This document shows positions 53,722-64,000 of a stretch of 64,000 bases of DNA, piece after piece (the stretch's first letter is position 1; every line of letters begins with the position of its first letter). The notes beneath the pieces were generated by a model, which worked only from the letters and a program-made list of their open reading frames with translations, was not told the origin of the DNA and searched no databases. Source of the DNA: Sphaerosporella brunnea (taxonomy: Eukaryota; Ascomycota; Pezizomycetes; Pezizales; Pyronemataceae); the NCBI GenBank assembly GCA_008704415.1, contig VXIS01000177.1, positions 33,301 through 97,300 of the forward strand. Direction: 5' to 3'. A program made the position numbers and the translations under genes.

Positions 53722-54889
53722 AAAAAAAAAAAAAAGTATAAAACCGAGACAAAAAGACCAGTCGAAACAACGACAGGCCAAAGCCCCCGATCAAAGTACA
53801 ACCCGAAAACCATCGAAAACCGGCATGTTCTCTTCGTGGTTGGGGCCAAGCTCAGATGTTACGCCATTCGAAAGCCGTCCTTGCCGGCGTCTTGATGCGA
53901 CGAAACCCCAGCATAGTTTAATCGCTGGACGACACGATTGGAACGGAAGCAAGAAGGATCCGAATAACGTTCGAAAACCCAAGGAAACAGGCCACCCCAA
54001 CTCGTTCCCCCCCCCCCTTCTTCGCTTGAGTTTCAGGCCCGATCGGGGTCGAAGTACTCGTCGCCGAAGTGGAAGAATATACCTCGGCTGCGCGAACCTT
54101 CGCTGCTGTTGTAAACGTAGCAGCGGGGCAAGAATTCCGTTCTTCCCACGGTTGTAGTATCAGTGGTAAAGCTAGCATTCAAGCTGCGGCTGCTACATCA
54201 GCGCTTGGCGTCGTAGGAGGCAGAATCCTCGACTCAACGGTGCTCAACGACGATCATGGGATCTGTGACAAGGACAGCTATGCTTAATCCTGTTGGCAAA
54301 CGCTGATGCAAGAATTTTTAAGGGTGGATTGGGACTCCGTCCTCGTCGCGATTTTCGGAGTCGACTTGGCTCTTGCTTGCAGCATCTTTGACGTAGGATC
54401 ACGGGCGGTGTCACTCAGCGCTTTAAACGAGAAAACCCAATCGCTGCACCGCAAAGTCTTGAACTCCGATCTTCTGGAGGAGGCCAGGGCCGGCCGGCCG
54501 GTCCTTCGTGCGTTCTCTTCTTCTTTTTTTTTTTTCGGAAAGTAACGCGACTGCACCGCATGCATGGAAGCCTATGGCTGTCTAAGTCTCTTGCAGCGCC
54601 TCCAATCGATGGGCTGGTTGTCGTGACGTTGCTCTTTGCTGTTGGCTATGGCGTCGTCACAGGGCGGCGGAGATTGAACCTCCGGCTCTTGCCCCCTTCT
54701 CCCCGCGCTCACACGGGGAGGATACAGCTGAAGCGGGTCTGGCAGCTGGAACACGACCTCCATTTCGGAATGCTTAGAGCGGTTGGCGTTTTGAAAGCAA
54801 AGCCAATGGAAAGGACTGGGCGGCCTAGCCCAGTGCGACGGACGAGGCAGAAGACGGTTGCCGGCAGCTACTCCTCCCGGCAAGCCGTG
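53722..54889. other. Intergenic region with short ORFs
   Basis: A plus-strand frame at 54306..54545 starts with ATG (MQEFLRVDWDSVLVAIFG) and ends in poly-Phe encoded by a T-run. It has no splice support or known motif. Nothing else is supported. Confidence 0.3.
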
Positions 54890-55100
54890 AACACTAGGCT
54901 TAGAAGTCCGCTTCCTCGGTCTTTCTCCATCTTCTTGTCGCGCTCGTACTCCTCACGAATCGACTCGTCGCCCTGGAGATCCTCATAAAAGAGGAAGTCT
55001 CCGCTCAAGCCACCCCAAGGCGACGTGTTCGCGGGCAGCGAAGCAGCGAGACGATCGGCAAGTTCGTAGCGGGGAGAGACATTTTTCGTGTTGCGTGTTG
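54890..55100 (-). pseudogene. Truncated copy of the 5' end of the acidic/Pro-rich gene at 61261
   Basis: Read on the minus strand it starts ATGTCTCTCCC, then matches the target gene through ADRLAASLPAN, GGLSGDFLF, EDLQGDESIRE and YERDKK-EKDRG, then diverges near 54912. A deletion shortly after the ATG (CCGATCGTC in place of the longer parent sequence) shifts the frame, so the start codon no longer reads the conserved part. It is the first 60 or so codons of a duplicated gene, silenced by truncation and frameshift. Confidence 0.8.
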
Positions 55101-57358
55101 TGTGCGTTGTTTGGGATTGTGTGGGATTGCGTCTAGTTGGGTTGCTAGGACTTTCTTGTAGTGGCCGCGGTGGAGGGCAGTCGTTGCCAGAGCACGCTGT
55201 TTCTCTACCACATACTTAGTAGTTGTTAAAGATCACTGCGTGGCCGTTAAATATACCCTGAGGTATCTGGCTTTCTCATTGATTCAGCCGAGGCAAGAGT
55301 GAGTGGTGGGAATAGTGACTCACTGGGCATCACTTTATACCGTGTGAGCTGCGAATAGAAGGATCGAGAAAGCGAGGCGGTAGAACGCTCTGCAGCTTTC
55401 TGTCTTTTTTCCAAGTCGGCTCAGATACGTACTTCAACTTCTTAGACAGTTGCATCCCTCATGTATACTGGATACACGATTCATGCCGGATGATTCGTTG
55501 TTGCGAGTGAGCTTCTATGACCTCACACAACGGAGTTTGGCGGAGCAAGGGTAAGAAACTCAGAGCCAATGACTGGCCGTCGCTGGGATCACTGTACCGT
55601 AAGTACAGTGAATAGAGCTTCGAAGGCCCCTCGTCTTCCCACAAACGAAAAAAGCGGAAAAGCACGATACTATTGTGATAGCAGGCATTCCCGGCACAGT
55701 CTATCCGCCATCCCAACGCAGCAAGCGAGATACATACCGATATGCCCTGCTCACCGCCGTTTAGACATGGTGCTGTTGGGTGCGAGTGCTCCACAATTTG
55801 TTTCGAAGCGGGGACGGGAACCGTCGGTTGAAACGGCGTCGATCTCATAATGTAGAGATGAAGATCGGCAGATGGTCTCTGCGCAAACGGAACAGGCATA
55901 AACCAACAACAAAACTGGCCTTCTTTGATGCTTCCTTGCTTGCTTCCTCTCGAAGCCGGACACCATTGGCTAAGATGTCGCCAGCGCCAGCACCAAAAAA
56001 AAATCTCACAAGTGAGATAGCTGAGTAAATTCGTCCAACCGCCGAAGCTTCTAGCCTCAAGAAAAGCGAGGCGAATAAAAGCTACAGCTATTGCCAAGGA
56101 TGATCGGGAAACCGGGGGGCCGTCCGGGAATTGCACTTTTCTTTGCTGGCCGGATTGGGCAATGAATAGCTTTGGCAGCCCAGTTTGCACGTTTCCGTGT
56201 GTGATCTTCAGATTGATCCATTTGAACCCAGCAAATCGGAAAAGAACAGTGAACGACTTGTGAGAATTAGCGAGACGTCCATGCTCTTCAGCCGCGACCA
56301 TCTCTTTTTCCGGCGTCAAAGCTCGTCGCACATCGTCACCGTGCATCACGCCACCCAAACCGCTTCCCCGAATTCGCGATGGCTACGCGTCATACCGCTT
56401 TCAACACGATAAATGTCCGCGGCTGCCTTCGCCAATAGTGGTGGCGCGATTGATATGGGTTAGGGGTTAGATTTCCCAGCCATACGGTGCGGGGCTCAAG
56501 CTGAAACTCCAACGGCCCGGGATGCAATGACAGCACGGGGCGGCAGTGCACCGCCCGTCGCGGCAATTGGATTTCTTCGATCCAATTCGACCACGTGCAT
56601 TCCGGGCCAGCCCGAGTCGAAAGGCTGTGCAGTCGAGGTTTTCGCCTTGTCCTCGTTTCACGCGCTCCGAGCTTCGAGTGGAGACTTGACGGAGCAACGG
56701 CGGCGGACTCGGACGCGGCAACACGTGTTCCTCTCCCCGCCGGCTGCCGCGGCTGGGGTTTCCCGATTCGCTGTCGGCTAGCGCACGGACCGCTCAGATC
56801 CACGCAGGGGTTGTTTCCGTGGCTCTTTCCCGATCACCCACGAGCCCACTGCTCTCGTCCCCTCAGAAATAAACAACAGTGATCTCGGCCACGGCAGGGG
56901 AAAACATCTGGTGCTGCTGCTCCGTCTCCGCCCCGGATTTTCGGAGCTGCAGGAACGAGGGTTCGAAGCGCATGATGTGTGCTGGCTAGCGCGGGGGGGC
57001 ATGCGGGAGTGAAGTGTCCGCCGTTTGTGCTTTTTTTTTTTTTTTTTTTTTTTCGAGCCAATTGATCGCCGCCAGCTAATCGTCCAGCTGCCGACGAATC
57101 GGGAGACCGCGACCACTGCTATTAGTAGCCTATTACTACTTCTTCCTCTGCTGCTGCTTCTTCCATCCCAACGCTAACTCCCTTTCCTTCCTTTCGAACA
57201 GCAGAAGAAGAAGAAGAAGGAAACGAAACGAAACGAAACGCACGAACCCCGCTAAACATCGCGACCTCCGCTCCTTCGATAAGCAACCCCCTCCTTCGCT
57301 TACCGCCCACCAATTCCTCCAGCAACCCCCCCGCCAACGCCCTCCCCAGCGACAGCCA
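55101..57358. other. Region with one long but doubtful ORF
   Basis: A minus-strand frame from an ATG at 56346 stays open to 55459 (about 295 codons). It is Trp-, Cys- and Phe-rich and lacks motifs, splice signals or a leader, so it may be chance or a remnant. 56400-56880 is GC-rich with more short frames. A T-run of over 20 lies at 57031-57053. Confidence 0.35.
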
Positions 57359-57604
57359 ATGTTCTCCCTCCCCGCGCTCAGCATCCGCATCCGCTGGTCC
57401 TGGCCGCAACTCAACCTCGGGCGGCGACTGCAGCGCGCACTGATCCGCGTGATCCTGGCAGCGCTGTTCATTGCGCGCGCCGAGATCCGCGCGATCAACG
57501 TGCAGGGCATGCTGCTCAGCTGGTTCCGCTTCTGCCCGGACTTCCGCGATCAAGCGACGACCGGGAAGAGTGAATGGAGCTTTGGAGCGGGCATGCGGTG
57601 TTGA
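57359..57604 (+). CDS. Small basic amphipathic protein (81 aa)
   Basis: The ATG at 57359 follows a CT/CA-rich leader with a GAAGAA and CGAAA microsatellite. The 81 residues are Leu/Arg/Ile/Trp-rich and strongly helical (LGRRLQRALIRVILAALFIA), with a possible membrane segment at about residues 28-42. No family is recognised. G/C-ending codons and the leader favour a real gene over the opposite-strand frame. Confidence 0.4.
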   Translation: MFSLPALSIRIRWSWPQLNLGRRLQRALIRVILAALFIARAEIRAINVQGMLLSWFRFCPDFRDQATTGKSEWSFGAGMRC

Positions 57605-58999
57605 TTTCGATGCACGATATATGTATGTTGCGACGATCGAGACGAGACGAGACGACGAGACGAGTCACGACTGAGGCGTTGGTTGTTTACTTCTGCTGCG
57701 TTGCCGCGGCATGTGCATGTGCCGAGATGCCGATGGGTTGGAGCTGCCGTGGTGACTCACGCGCAACCCCATCGTCCGCATCGGTTGTCGATGTCTTTTT
57801 CTTTTTTTTTTTTCTTTTTTTTTTTGTTTTTGTGTGTTGATATGGCGTTGGTGTGGGTGTCAGGCTTTCTGATTTGCTTTTTTTTTTTTGTTTCTCTCTT
57901 TTTTTGAGACAATGTATTATAGTTTGCTTTACTTAAATATGTTCCTACGGAGTTGGTGAATAGAGGTTCTTCATTTAAAAGATATTGGGATTGCCACTCG
58001 TACGGATCTGTGTGTTCGAAAGCTAGCTCATCATGCTGGTCGCTCCGAGCCCATGTATCGACCCGGCTTGCAACGTACTCTACAATTCTCTATATAGCCT
58101 ATGCAGCAGGAGGAGCTCTCGAAGCGGCTGCCTACTCTGTGCGCGTATGCTAGGCAGGACGTAGACCAGAGGTGTAGTGTGTCGAAAGGGCGCAAACTCA
58201 ACCAACTAACTGCATGACACTCACTAACTGTATGGCAACGCAACGGTTTCAACAAACTGCGGGGGATAATCCACGCATTTATCTGGATTTACCTGGATTT
58301 GAGTAAACTCCCGGTGCACACCCCACTTGATGGTGGAGTGATAAGATCAGAGATAATCGATGCGGCAATGTCAATTCCCGTCGAGTGAGATTCTGCACAA
58401 TACCGCCTCTGGATTCTGAAAAAGAAGCTCGGGAAGAAAAAAAATAATAATGGGCACAATTGGCAGCGAAGAGTCGGCCGGGTGAGAAGCGTGAAAACGG
58501 TGCTTAGCCAGCCAGCTACAGCCATAGTGCCCGGAAATGTGTTTGTGAAATTTTCCTTTCGTAGTTTTTTTTTTTTTTAATCACTCGACGGATTGACATT
58601 GCCGCGTAGATTATCTCTTATATCCTATCAACCCGCCATCAAGTGGGTCGGGTAGGTCCTCGGCAGTGGATCATCATGTTTGGCTACATCTACTCATAGA
58701 CTGTCACTCGGATTCCGCGCGGGCCGGGAGCCCAGCGAGTACGAGAACATTGTCTCCGTCGCTCGGCCCGGGAAAGCCACCAAGTGAGTTCCGGGAACAA
58801 TACGCAGTGACCCAGAGACCGCCCGTCCGATCGCAGGATTCAAAACATGCATACGATCCCAGCGCAATGCCATCGCAAAGTGCTAACTCGTAAGTCGGCT
58901 TTCTGTTCTGTTGGGAAAACCTTGGTCCGCTGAACTTCGTCATCGCATTGCTGATCCACCCACCACCACCACCACCAGCAGCCAACATCGGCATCGGCA
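57605..58999. other. Intergenic region with T-rich tracts
   Basis: Long T-runs at 57790-57830 and 57878-57905. Near the right end a GTAAGT at 58890 and a CAG at about 58982 with a GCTGAT branch site suggest a leader intron for the gene at 59000. Confidence 0.4.
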
Positions 59000-59968
59000 A
59001 TGTCCAGCAGCCTCAAAGATCCCGTCTCGGCTGTCCCCGTCTCGCAGCTCAAGGACCCTCCCGCACCTGCGCTCTCAATCCACCTCACCGCTCCTGCAAA
59101 CGACCCGGACAACGCGTTGATACGCGCGGAGCTTGCGCGGCGGACACGCGAGGCGCGGAAGACGCACAAGGCGGTGGGTAACCCCGGTTCCGGAAAGAAG
59201 GCGCCCGAGTGTGATAGCGCTTCGAGCCAGCACGAACCCATGGCGCTGGTCGCCGTCAACACGCGGCATCGCTTCGACGACATCCCGGGGGCTGTGGACG
59301 CGGTGCTGGCGGCACGTCGTGCGCAGCAGCCGAGCCGGCAAGGGGTTGAGGACGACAAGCAGACAGGGAAAGCGCAGCTGCGGCCCGCGCCGCTGAAGAC
59401 CCCCGGTGAGGCTGCGCCCATGTTCTCGAAAGAAGAGCTTCGCCGCGTCGGAGAGATCGCCAATGGCCGCAGGGAGGCCGAGCGGAAATACACCATGAAG
59501 CTGGTCGCGCACCAGCAGGCCAATTCGGTCTTGAAAGCCATGGCACTGGACGCCGCGGACAACGCGCCGAACGGCTGTCTGCACCCGATCGACCACCTCG
59601 ACTGGAAAAGCGCGCAGGCAGAGCAGCAGATCCTGCACACCGACAACCTGGTGCTGAAGCTGCACCTCGCGAAAGTGCTTCATGGCTTGGTCAAGCGTCG
59701 CGCACAGGTGCTGAAGCACCAGCAGTGCGCCGCGCAGAAGCTGGGACGGAAGATGCTGGCCAAGGCGACGGAGGGATTGACCATTGAGGAACTCGACGCT
59801 GAGATCCGCCGCTTGGAAAACGAGACACGGGGAAGCAGCTTCGACGCGGGGAGTTTTTCCAGAGGCGCGGGGCAGGCGATTGGGCTGCGCCATGTTGATA
59901 CTTTGTCGGCGCTCCAGGACGTAGACGATAACGCCGCTTCTGACCTCAACTGGGTCCCTGTTTTGTGA
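59000..59968 (+). CDS. Helical protein of unknown function (322 aa)
   Basis: The ATG at 59000 (GGCAATGTC) opens a single exon. After a Pro/Ser-rich N-terminus, long charged helices follow: a block at about 150-180 (ELRRVGEIANGRREAERKY) and another at about 205-285 with Leu/Ala/Lys/Gln heptads (LVLKLHLAKVLHGLVKRRAQ, then EELDAEIRRLENE). Coiled-coil oligomerisation is likely. No cysteine clusters, signal peptide or membrane segment are present. A probable leader intron lies just upstream. The opposite-strand frame is its shadow. Confidence 0.7.
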   Translation: MSSSLKDPVSAVPVSQLKDPPAPALSIHLTAPANDPDNALIRAELARRTREARKTHKAVGNPGSGKKAPECDSASSQHEPMALVAVNTRHRFDDIPGAVDAVLAARRAQQPSRQGVEDDKQTGKAQLRPAPLKTPGEAAPMFSKEELRRVGEIANGRREAERKYTMKLVAHQQANSVLKAMALDAADNAPNGCLHPIDHLDWKSAQAEQQILHTDNLVLKLHLAKVLHGLVKRRAQVLKHQQCAAQKLGRKMLAKATEGLTIEELDAEIRRLENETRGSSFDAGSFSRGAGQAIGLRHVDTLSALQDVDDNAASDLNWVPVL

Positions 59969-61260
59969 GTGAAACTTTGGCGCGGGCATAGATAGAGACT
60001 CAACCGCTACGCCACTGTCAACGGTTGCCTGTAGCGTTCTACATTTGATTTTCCAAAATTCCAGGCTTTTCAGCTTCGTTGCTAGCACAAATGAATACTG
60101 TGACAAACATATGCCGCCGACTAACACAGGGCGGATGTGTGAATAAAAATGACCAGCACAAGCCCTTGGCGACCGTGATTGTGACCTCATTAGATCCCGC
60201 GTGCTTTCACACTTCCCTTGTCATGCCAGCAGCGCTCCCCCCGCCTGCTCCTCGCAGCGTGCAGTTGGGGTTTTGCTTAGTTGTTCGTAACGCTGAACGT
60301 CGCAGACTGGCACACTCTGCTCCACGGTTGAGCACGCAACAGGTCATGGAAGCATGCCAAAACAGTTCCGTTTCCTCCGATCTAGCCCAGGCCCATGGCG
60401 GAGCGTGTCCTCAGGTTCGTTCGGCGTTGTCTGATAGGCACAGTCAGGGTATTCGAGCTTGGCGGTTTTTAGCACTCGATGGTGGCGCTTTGTTCCCACG
60501 ACGAGCAAGACAAAGCTTGGTCAGAAAACACCTCGGATTGATGGTGGTAGGAGAGAACAGTGCAATGGCTCTGTTCAACGACTGGCTGAGGAACTGATCG
60601 ATACCAACGAGTGAAGTTGGAACCTTCCTGATTAGGAAGTTGTGTGTGAGATGTTGTGATTCACGCATTGCCTACAACATTGAGTGTGTGAGTGAGAGCC
60701 TGTGATTGTGATTTTTCGTCCGTGATCCGCTCACGGGGAGTTTTCGTGGCCTCTTGGAATTGGCTGATCGCGACTGGAATCCAGGGTTGAAAAATCGAAG
60801 TGAATTTCTGGATTCTGCTGTCGATTGGAAAACATGCGCGCCATGAGTGACAGTAGCTGCCAGTTATCGGGTAGAGCTACAGTGGTTACAACTGCATTGA
60901 TGTTAATCTGTTTGATGATACAAAATAACGACGACAGCGATGGATGTGGTGATTCTCACTCTCGCCCCGAGTAGAAATAGTGCGTGGATGAAAACTTGAG
61001 ACCTCCTAATCAGGTGGGGTTATCTGGAATATTGTTTTTTCTTGCTCTGGAGGGACGAGTGATGATCGGTACACTGAATCACGAATTAGCACTTGGGGAT
61101 TCACAATCACGTGGGCCGGAAGCCCTGAAATCCATGACCCCCAAATCTTTACCTCCATCTAACCATCTCCGCTACCTACAACCACTACCACGACACACGA
61201 ACCCGCCAAAACCCACGAACCACAACGAACAACCAACATCCAACATCCAACAACACACCA
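59969..61260. other. Intergenic region with one uncertain ORF
   Basis: A plus-strand frame from an ATG at 60091 to 60597 (168 codons) has no motif and may be chance. The last 80 bp are A/C-rich (ACCAACATCCAACATCCAAC), the leader of the next gene. Confidence 0.35.
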
Positions 61261-63495
61261 ATGTCTCTCTGCACTACCAACGTCGACGATCTCGCCGATC
61301 GTCTCGCTGCTTCGCTGCCCGCGAACCCGTCGTCTTCCGCGCCCGTTAGGGGTGGCTTAAGCGGAGACTTCCTCTTTTTTGAGGATCTCCAGGGCGACGA
61401 GTCGATTCGCGAGGGGTACGAGCGCGACAAGAAGATCGAGAAAGACCGCGGAGAAGAAGAAGAAGAAGAAGAAAAGGAGGAGGAGGAGGAGTTCACACGG
61501 GAGGAAGAGGAACAATGGGAGGAGGTTTGGGATGAAGACTCATCTGACGATGAGCAAGAGGAGGACGAGCAACGACCCTGTCCGTGGGACGAAAGTCCCG
61601 ACTACTGCGACTACGGGGTCGTTAAGGGGATGCCCGGACTTTCCCATGAGGAGTTCGTGAGGCTGATGAAAGAGGAGGAACGGCAGGAGAAGGCAGCTGC
61701 CGAGATGGAGAGCCTCTTCGGCCTAACCGGGCTGAACACCAGCGAGGCTAAAGAGTTGGCCGAGGACCTGAGTGCCAAGCTGGCGAAAGCCATGGGGCCC
61801 TCCATTGATGATGGTAAGCCTTCTTCCTCGCCGATTCCGGCCCTCTCCCCCACGGCTCCGGCATTTACGCCGGCCGTGAAGCCGTCCGTCCCGCCCAAGC
61901 CGACAAGTCGGCCCCTTAACCCCAGGGCCGAACCCTTTGTTCCTGCGGTGCGCGAAACAAGCGCTGCCCCCACCGCCATTGCGACTCCAGCGGCCCGTGC
62001 ATCGATGTACGACCCAGCGCAGTGCTTCCCGTTTGGAGCGGCTCTCGAGCCAACAGCCCAAACGCCCGTTATGTTCTCCGAGGATTCCGAGATGGAGGAC
62101 GTGTTCCAGCCGTGGACCTCACGATGGAACTGGGTACTACCCCCAGCCCCTACCACGTTCCCATCGCCTCCACCAACTCTGCTAGCCCAGCCTTTTGGCC
62201 AGGTGTTGCCGCCGCCTATTCTGCCGTTTGTTCAGGTCGCGCCACCACCTGCTCAGCCAGCTCCGGAGGTCTTAGCATCGCCTGCACAGTATCCCGTGCA
62301 GGTGATCACACCGCCTCCTCAGCCAGGTCTGCAGGTTCCAACGCCGTCTGTTCACTCGGTTGGACAGGTCACGCCGTCGCCGGTACAGTCGCCTGGGGAG
62401 CTGGTACCTTCGCCTGCACAGTATCCCGTGCAGGTGAAAACGCCACTCCCTGATGCTTCTGGGCCGGTGCGGATTGTGCCGCCACCTGCGGAGGCGCAGT
62501 CTTCCGTGGAGACTGCGTCTTCTGCCCAGGAGGCGGCACCACCCGCAAACAGCTCTGGGGAGGTACCAAAATCGCCCGCACAGTATCCTGTGCGGGTGAT
62601 TACTTCGCCTCTTCAGCCCGCTGTGCAGGTGGTGTCGCCGCTTGTGGATGCCGCCCAGGACGTGCCACCACCGGCAAACAGCTCTGGGGAGGCATCAAAA
62701 TCGCCCGCACAGTATCCTGTGCGGGTGATTACTTCGCCTCTTCAACCCGCTGTGCCGGTGTTGTCGCCGCCTGCGGATGCCGCCCAGGACGTGCCACCAC
62801 CGGCAAAAAGCTCTGGGGAGGTACCAAAATCGCCCGCACAGTATCCTGTGCAGGTGATTACTTCGCCTCTTCAGCCCGCTGTGCAGGTGGTGTCACCGCC
62901 TGTGAGGACGTCCGTGGCTGCTCCGTTGCCGGTTCCCAAGAAGGGACGCAAAAAGCGCGCCGCCGATTTCGACGACGGCGACCGGCCTCGGAAGCGCACA
63001 GAGTTGGCGCCTGTCGAACAACTGGTGCCTGATGGCCCACCGTCCGAGGACACCGCCCCCGAGGTGATCCCCTCGCATCCGGTTGTGCAGCTGTTCGACG
63101 AGATGGAAGAAGATACCCCATCCCCCGACCTGGTTCCCACGCCACTCCTGGACCACCCAACCGTCTCGGATCCGAACCCTCCTCGTGCGAGGGCGCTCGG
63201 ATGGCGGCAGGGTGAGAGGGTGATCCTCCCGGTGATAACCGCGACACGCTCTGCGGTCTCGGTAGTCAGGTCTGTTCCGAGTCGGGTGTGGCGTGGTCTC
63301 CGACGTTTGAAGAGGCCGCGCATTGCGCACCCGATGCCTGAGGAACAGACAGACAGGACTACCCTGCAGAGATGGATAGCGAACGCCGGCGAGATGTTCA
63401 CCTCGGTGCAGGAGTTCACGCGTGCAGGCTGGGAATGGGCGAGATACCGTCGTCGCCGAGAGGAACTGGGGCTCGATTCCGAGAGCACCCATTAA
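61261..63495 (+). CDS. Acidic and proline-rich repeat protein (744 aa)
   Basis: A single exon starts at an ATG in good context (CACCAATGTC). Residues about 60-105 are almost entirely Glu and Asp. A short folded-looking part (about 105-185) contains PCPWDESPDYCDYG and a helix with AAAEMESLFGL. Residues about 185-555 are Pro/Val/Ser-rich and include at least five copies of SPAQYPV(Q/R)V in a repeat of about 40 residues. A bipartite basic patch (KKGRKKRAADFDDGDRPRKR, about 560-580) looks like a nuclear localisation signal. The C-terminal 120 residues are Arg/Trp-rich and probably folded (RVWRGLRRLKRPR, RWIANAGEMFTSVQEF). No catalytic motif is seen. A truncated, frameshifted copy of its 5' end lies at 54890..55100. 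Confidence 0.75.
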   Translation: MSLCTTNVDDLADRLAASLPANPSSSAPVRGGLSGDFLFFEDLQGDESIREGYERDKKIEKDRGEEEEEEEKEEEEEFTREEEEQWEEVWDEDSSDDEQEEDEQRPCPWDESPDYCDYGVVKGMPGLSHEEFVRLMKEEERQEKAAAEMESLFGLTGLNTSEAKELAEDLSAKLAKAMGPSIDDGKPSSSPIPALSPTAPAFTPAVKPSVPPKPTSRPLNPRAEPFVPAVRETSAAPTAIATPAARASMYDPAQCFPFGAALEPTAQTPVMFSEDSEMEDVFQPWTSRWNWVLPPAPTTFPSPPPTLLAQPFGQVLPPPILPFVQVAPPPAQPAPEVLASPAQYPVQVITPPPQPGLQVPTPSVHSVGQVTPSPVQSPGELVPSPAQYPVQVKTPLPDASGPVRIVPPPAEAQSSVETASSAQEAAPPANSSGEVPKSPAQYPVRVITSPLQPAVQVVSPLVDAAQDVPPPANSSGEASKSPAQYPVRVITSPLQPAVPVLSPPADAAQDVPPPAKSSGEVPKSPAQYPVQVITSPLQPAVQVVSPPVRTSVAAPLPVPKKGRKKRAADFDDGDRPRKRTELAPVEQLVPDGPPSEDTAPEVIPSHPVVQLFDEMEEDTPSPDLVPTPLLDHPTVSDPNPPRARALGWRQGERVILPVITATRSAVSVVRSVPSRVWRGLRRLKRPRIAHPMPEEQTDRTTLQRWIANAGEMFTSVQEFTRAGWEWARYRRRREELGLDSESTH
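62260..62905 (+). repeat. Coding tandem repeat (SPAQYPVQV unit)
   Basis: Imperfect in-frame repeats of about 120 bp, each containing TCGCCYGCACAGTATCC, recur near 62275, 62410, 62570, 62700 and 62830. The last three are nearly identical, which points to recent expansion. Confidence 0.8.
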
Positions 63496-63554
63496 TACCC
63501 TCACTCTCGGCCCGACGGTTCTCTTTCTTCTTCCCCTCTTTCCTTCTTCTTCTT

Positions 63555-64000
63555 CGTTTCTTCCGTTTCCTTGCAAATCCAAGAGCACCTGATGATGACA
63601 CTGGCTTAGATCCACCTTGAGCACACGAACCGGACAGCCTTGAGGCTGGGTGATGGGGGATACGGCCTGGTGGTGGCTGTTGGGCGAGCGTAACATCGGA
63701 AACACCCACTGTCATATATCGAAGAGCCACGAACTGACGGGAATATCGGCTTGGTTCCACCTTGAGCACACGAACCGGACAGCTTCGGCTGGAGGATGGG
63801 GGACACGGCCTGGTGGAGGTAGTTGGGTGAGTGTAACAACGGAAACACCCAGCTACCAGGAAATACGGTCTCTCTCTCTCTTTCTCCCTCTCTCTCCCTC
63901 TCTCTTTATTTCTTCCCCTTTTCCTTGCACGAAATCCAAGAGCACACGAAACTGATGGGGACACTGGCTTGGATCCACCTTGAGCACACGAACCTGACAG
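63555..64000. repeat. Short tandem repeat array running off the window
   Basis: CCACCTTGAGCACACGAAC recurs near 63612, 63757 and 63976. A longer unit beginning AAATCCAAGAGCAC repeats near 63573 and 63929. Between them GATGGGGGAYACGGCCTGG also recurs. A CT microsatellite lies at 63868-63915. The array continues past the end. Confidence 0.7.

Noticed and set aside
54660..54700. tRNA T-arm on the minus strand (GGAGGTTCAATCTCC)
   Set aside because: A T-arm-like hairpin exists, but no A box or cloverleaf is found upstream.
59075..60190. 371-codon minus-strand ORF
   Set aside because: Shadow of the helical protein gene at 59000; no leader or motif.

Overview
The window looks like nuclear DNA from a filamentous fungus, most likely an ascomycete; the species cannot be told from sequence alone. 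Protein-coding genes are 0.2-3 kb long. They are interrupted by introns of 47-58 bp that use GT..AG ends and a branch site of the CTGAC or CTAAC type 8-20 bp before the acceptor. Leaders are CT-rich or A/C-rich. There are no bacterial operons or ribosome binding sites. Most proteins are lineage-specific and disordered. Recognisable domains are limited to a GFA-type zinc enzyme, two RING-H2 proteins, two related C2H2 zinc-finger proteins, an RRM-like protein, a multi-zinc-ribbon membrane protein and a CaaX-box protein.

Layout. 0.7-6.3 kb holds a GFA-domain gene, a RING gene, a coiled-coil gene, a Ser-rich protein and a small spliced zinc-ribbon protein. 7.4-13.7 kb holds a protein with a C-terminal tandem duplication, a duplicated microgene block carrying an insertion, and a 921-residue four-exon protein whose promoter is full of a CGGGTNCAAA motif. 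14.2-24.6 kb holds a small basic protein, two co-oriented C2H2 zinc-finger genes (15.9-19.0 and 20.6-21.3 kb), an RRM-like gene and a four-exon proline-rich CaaX gene. 24.6-34.2 kb holds the second copy of the microgene block, a modular repeat-built protein, a small membrane protein, a RING-H2 gene overlapping a convergent Lys-rich gene, and an anchored multi-zinc-ribbon protein.

34.7-47.6 kb is a repeat domain of direct repeats. Its unit (about 0.8 kb in the shortest spacing) carries a nearly invariant core of about 155 bp, present nine times, one of them inverted. The core has a TATA box, tRNA-like A and B boxes, a stem-loop with a compensatory base-pair change in two copies, and T-runs. 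It looks like a small Pol III RNA or SINE-type unit. The array has served as a landing site: a 725-bp hAT element with 13-bp inverted repeats and an 8-bp target duplication, a second truncated hAT, a Tc1/mariner-like remnant with TIRs of about 46 bp, an 89-bp palindromic insert with a 10-bp target duplication, an 838-bp insert and a tRNA-derived SINE all lie in or between units.

48.9-63.5 kb returns to genes: an 810-residue disordered protein, a truncated copy of a gene found intact further on, a helical protein, and a 744-residue acidic/proline-rich protein. The window ends in a short tandem repeat. No CRISPR, rRNA or convincing standard tRNA gene was found. No metabolic cluster is evident. 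Gene models with introns were built by eye from splice signals and frame agreement; transcripts would settle them.
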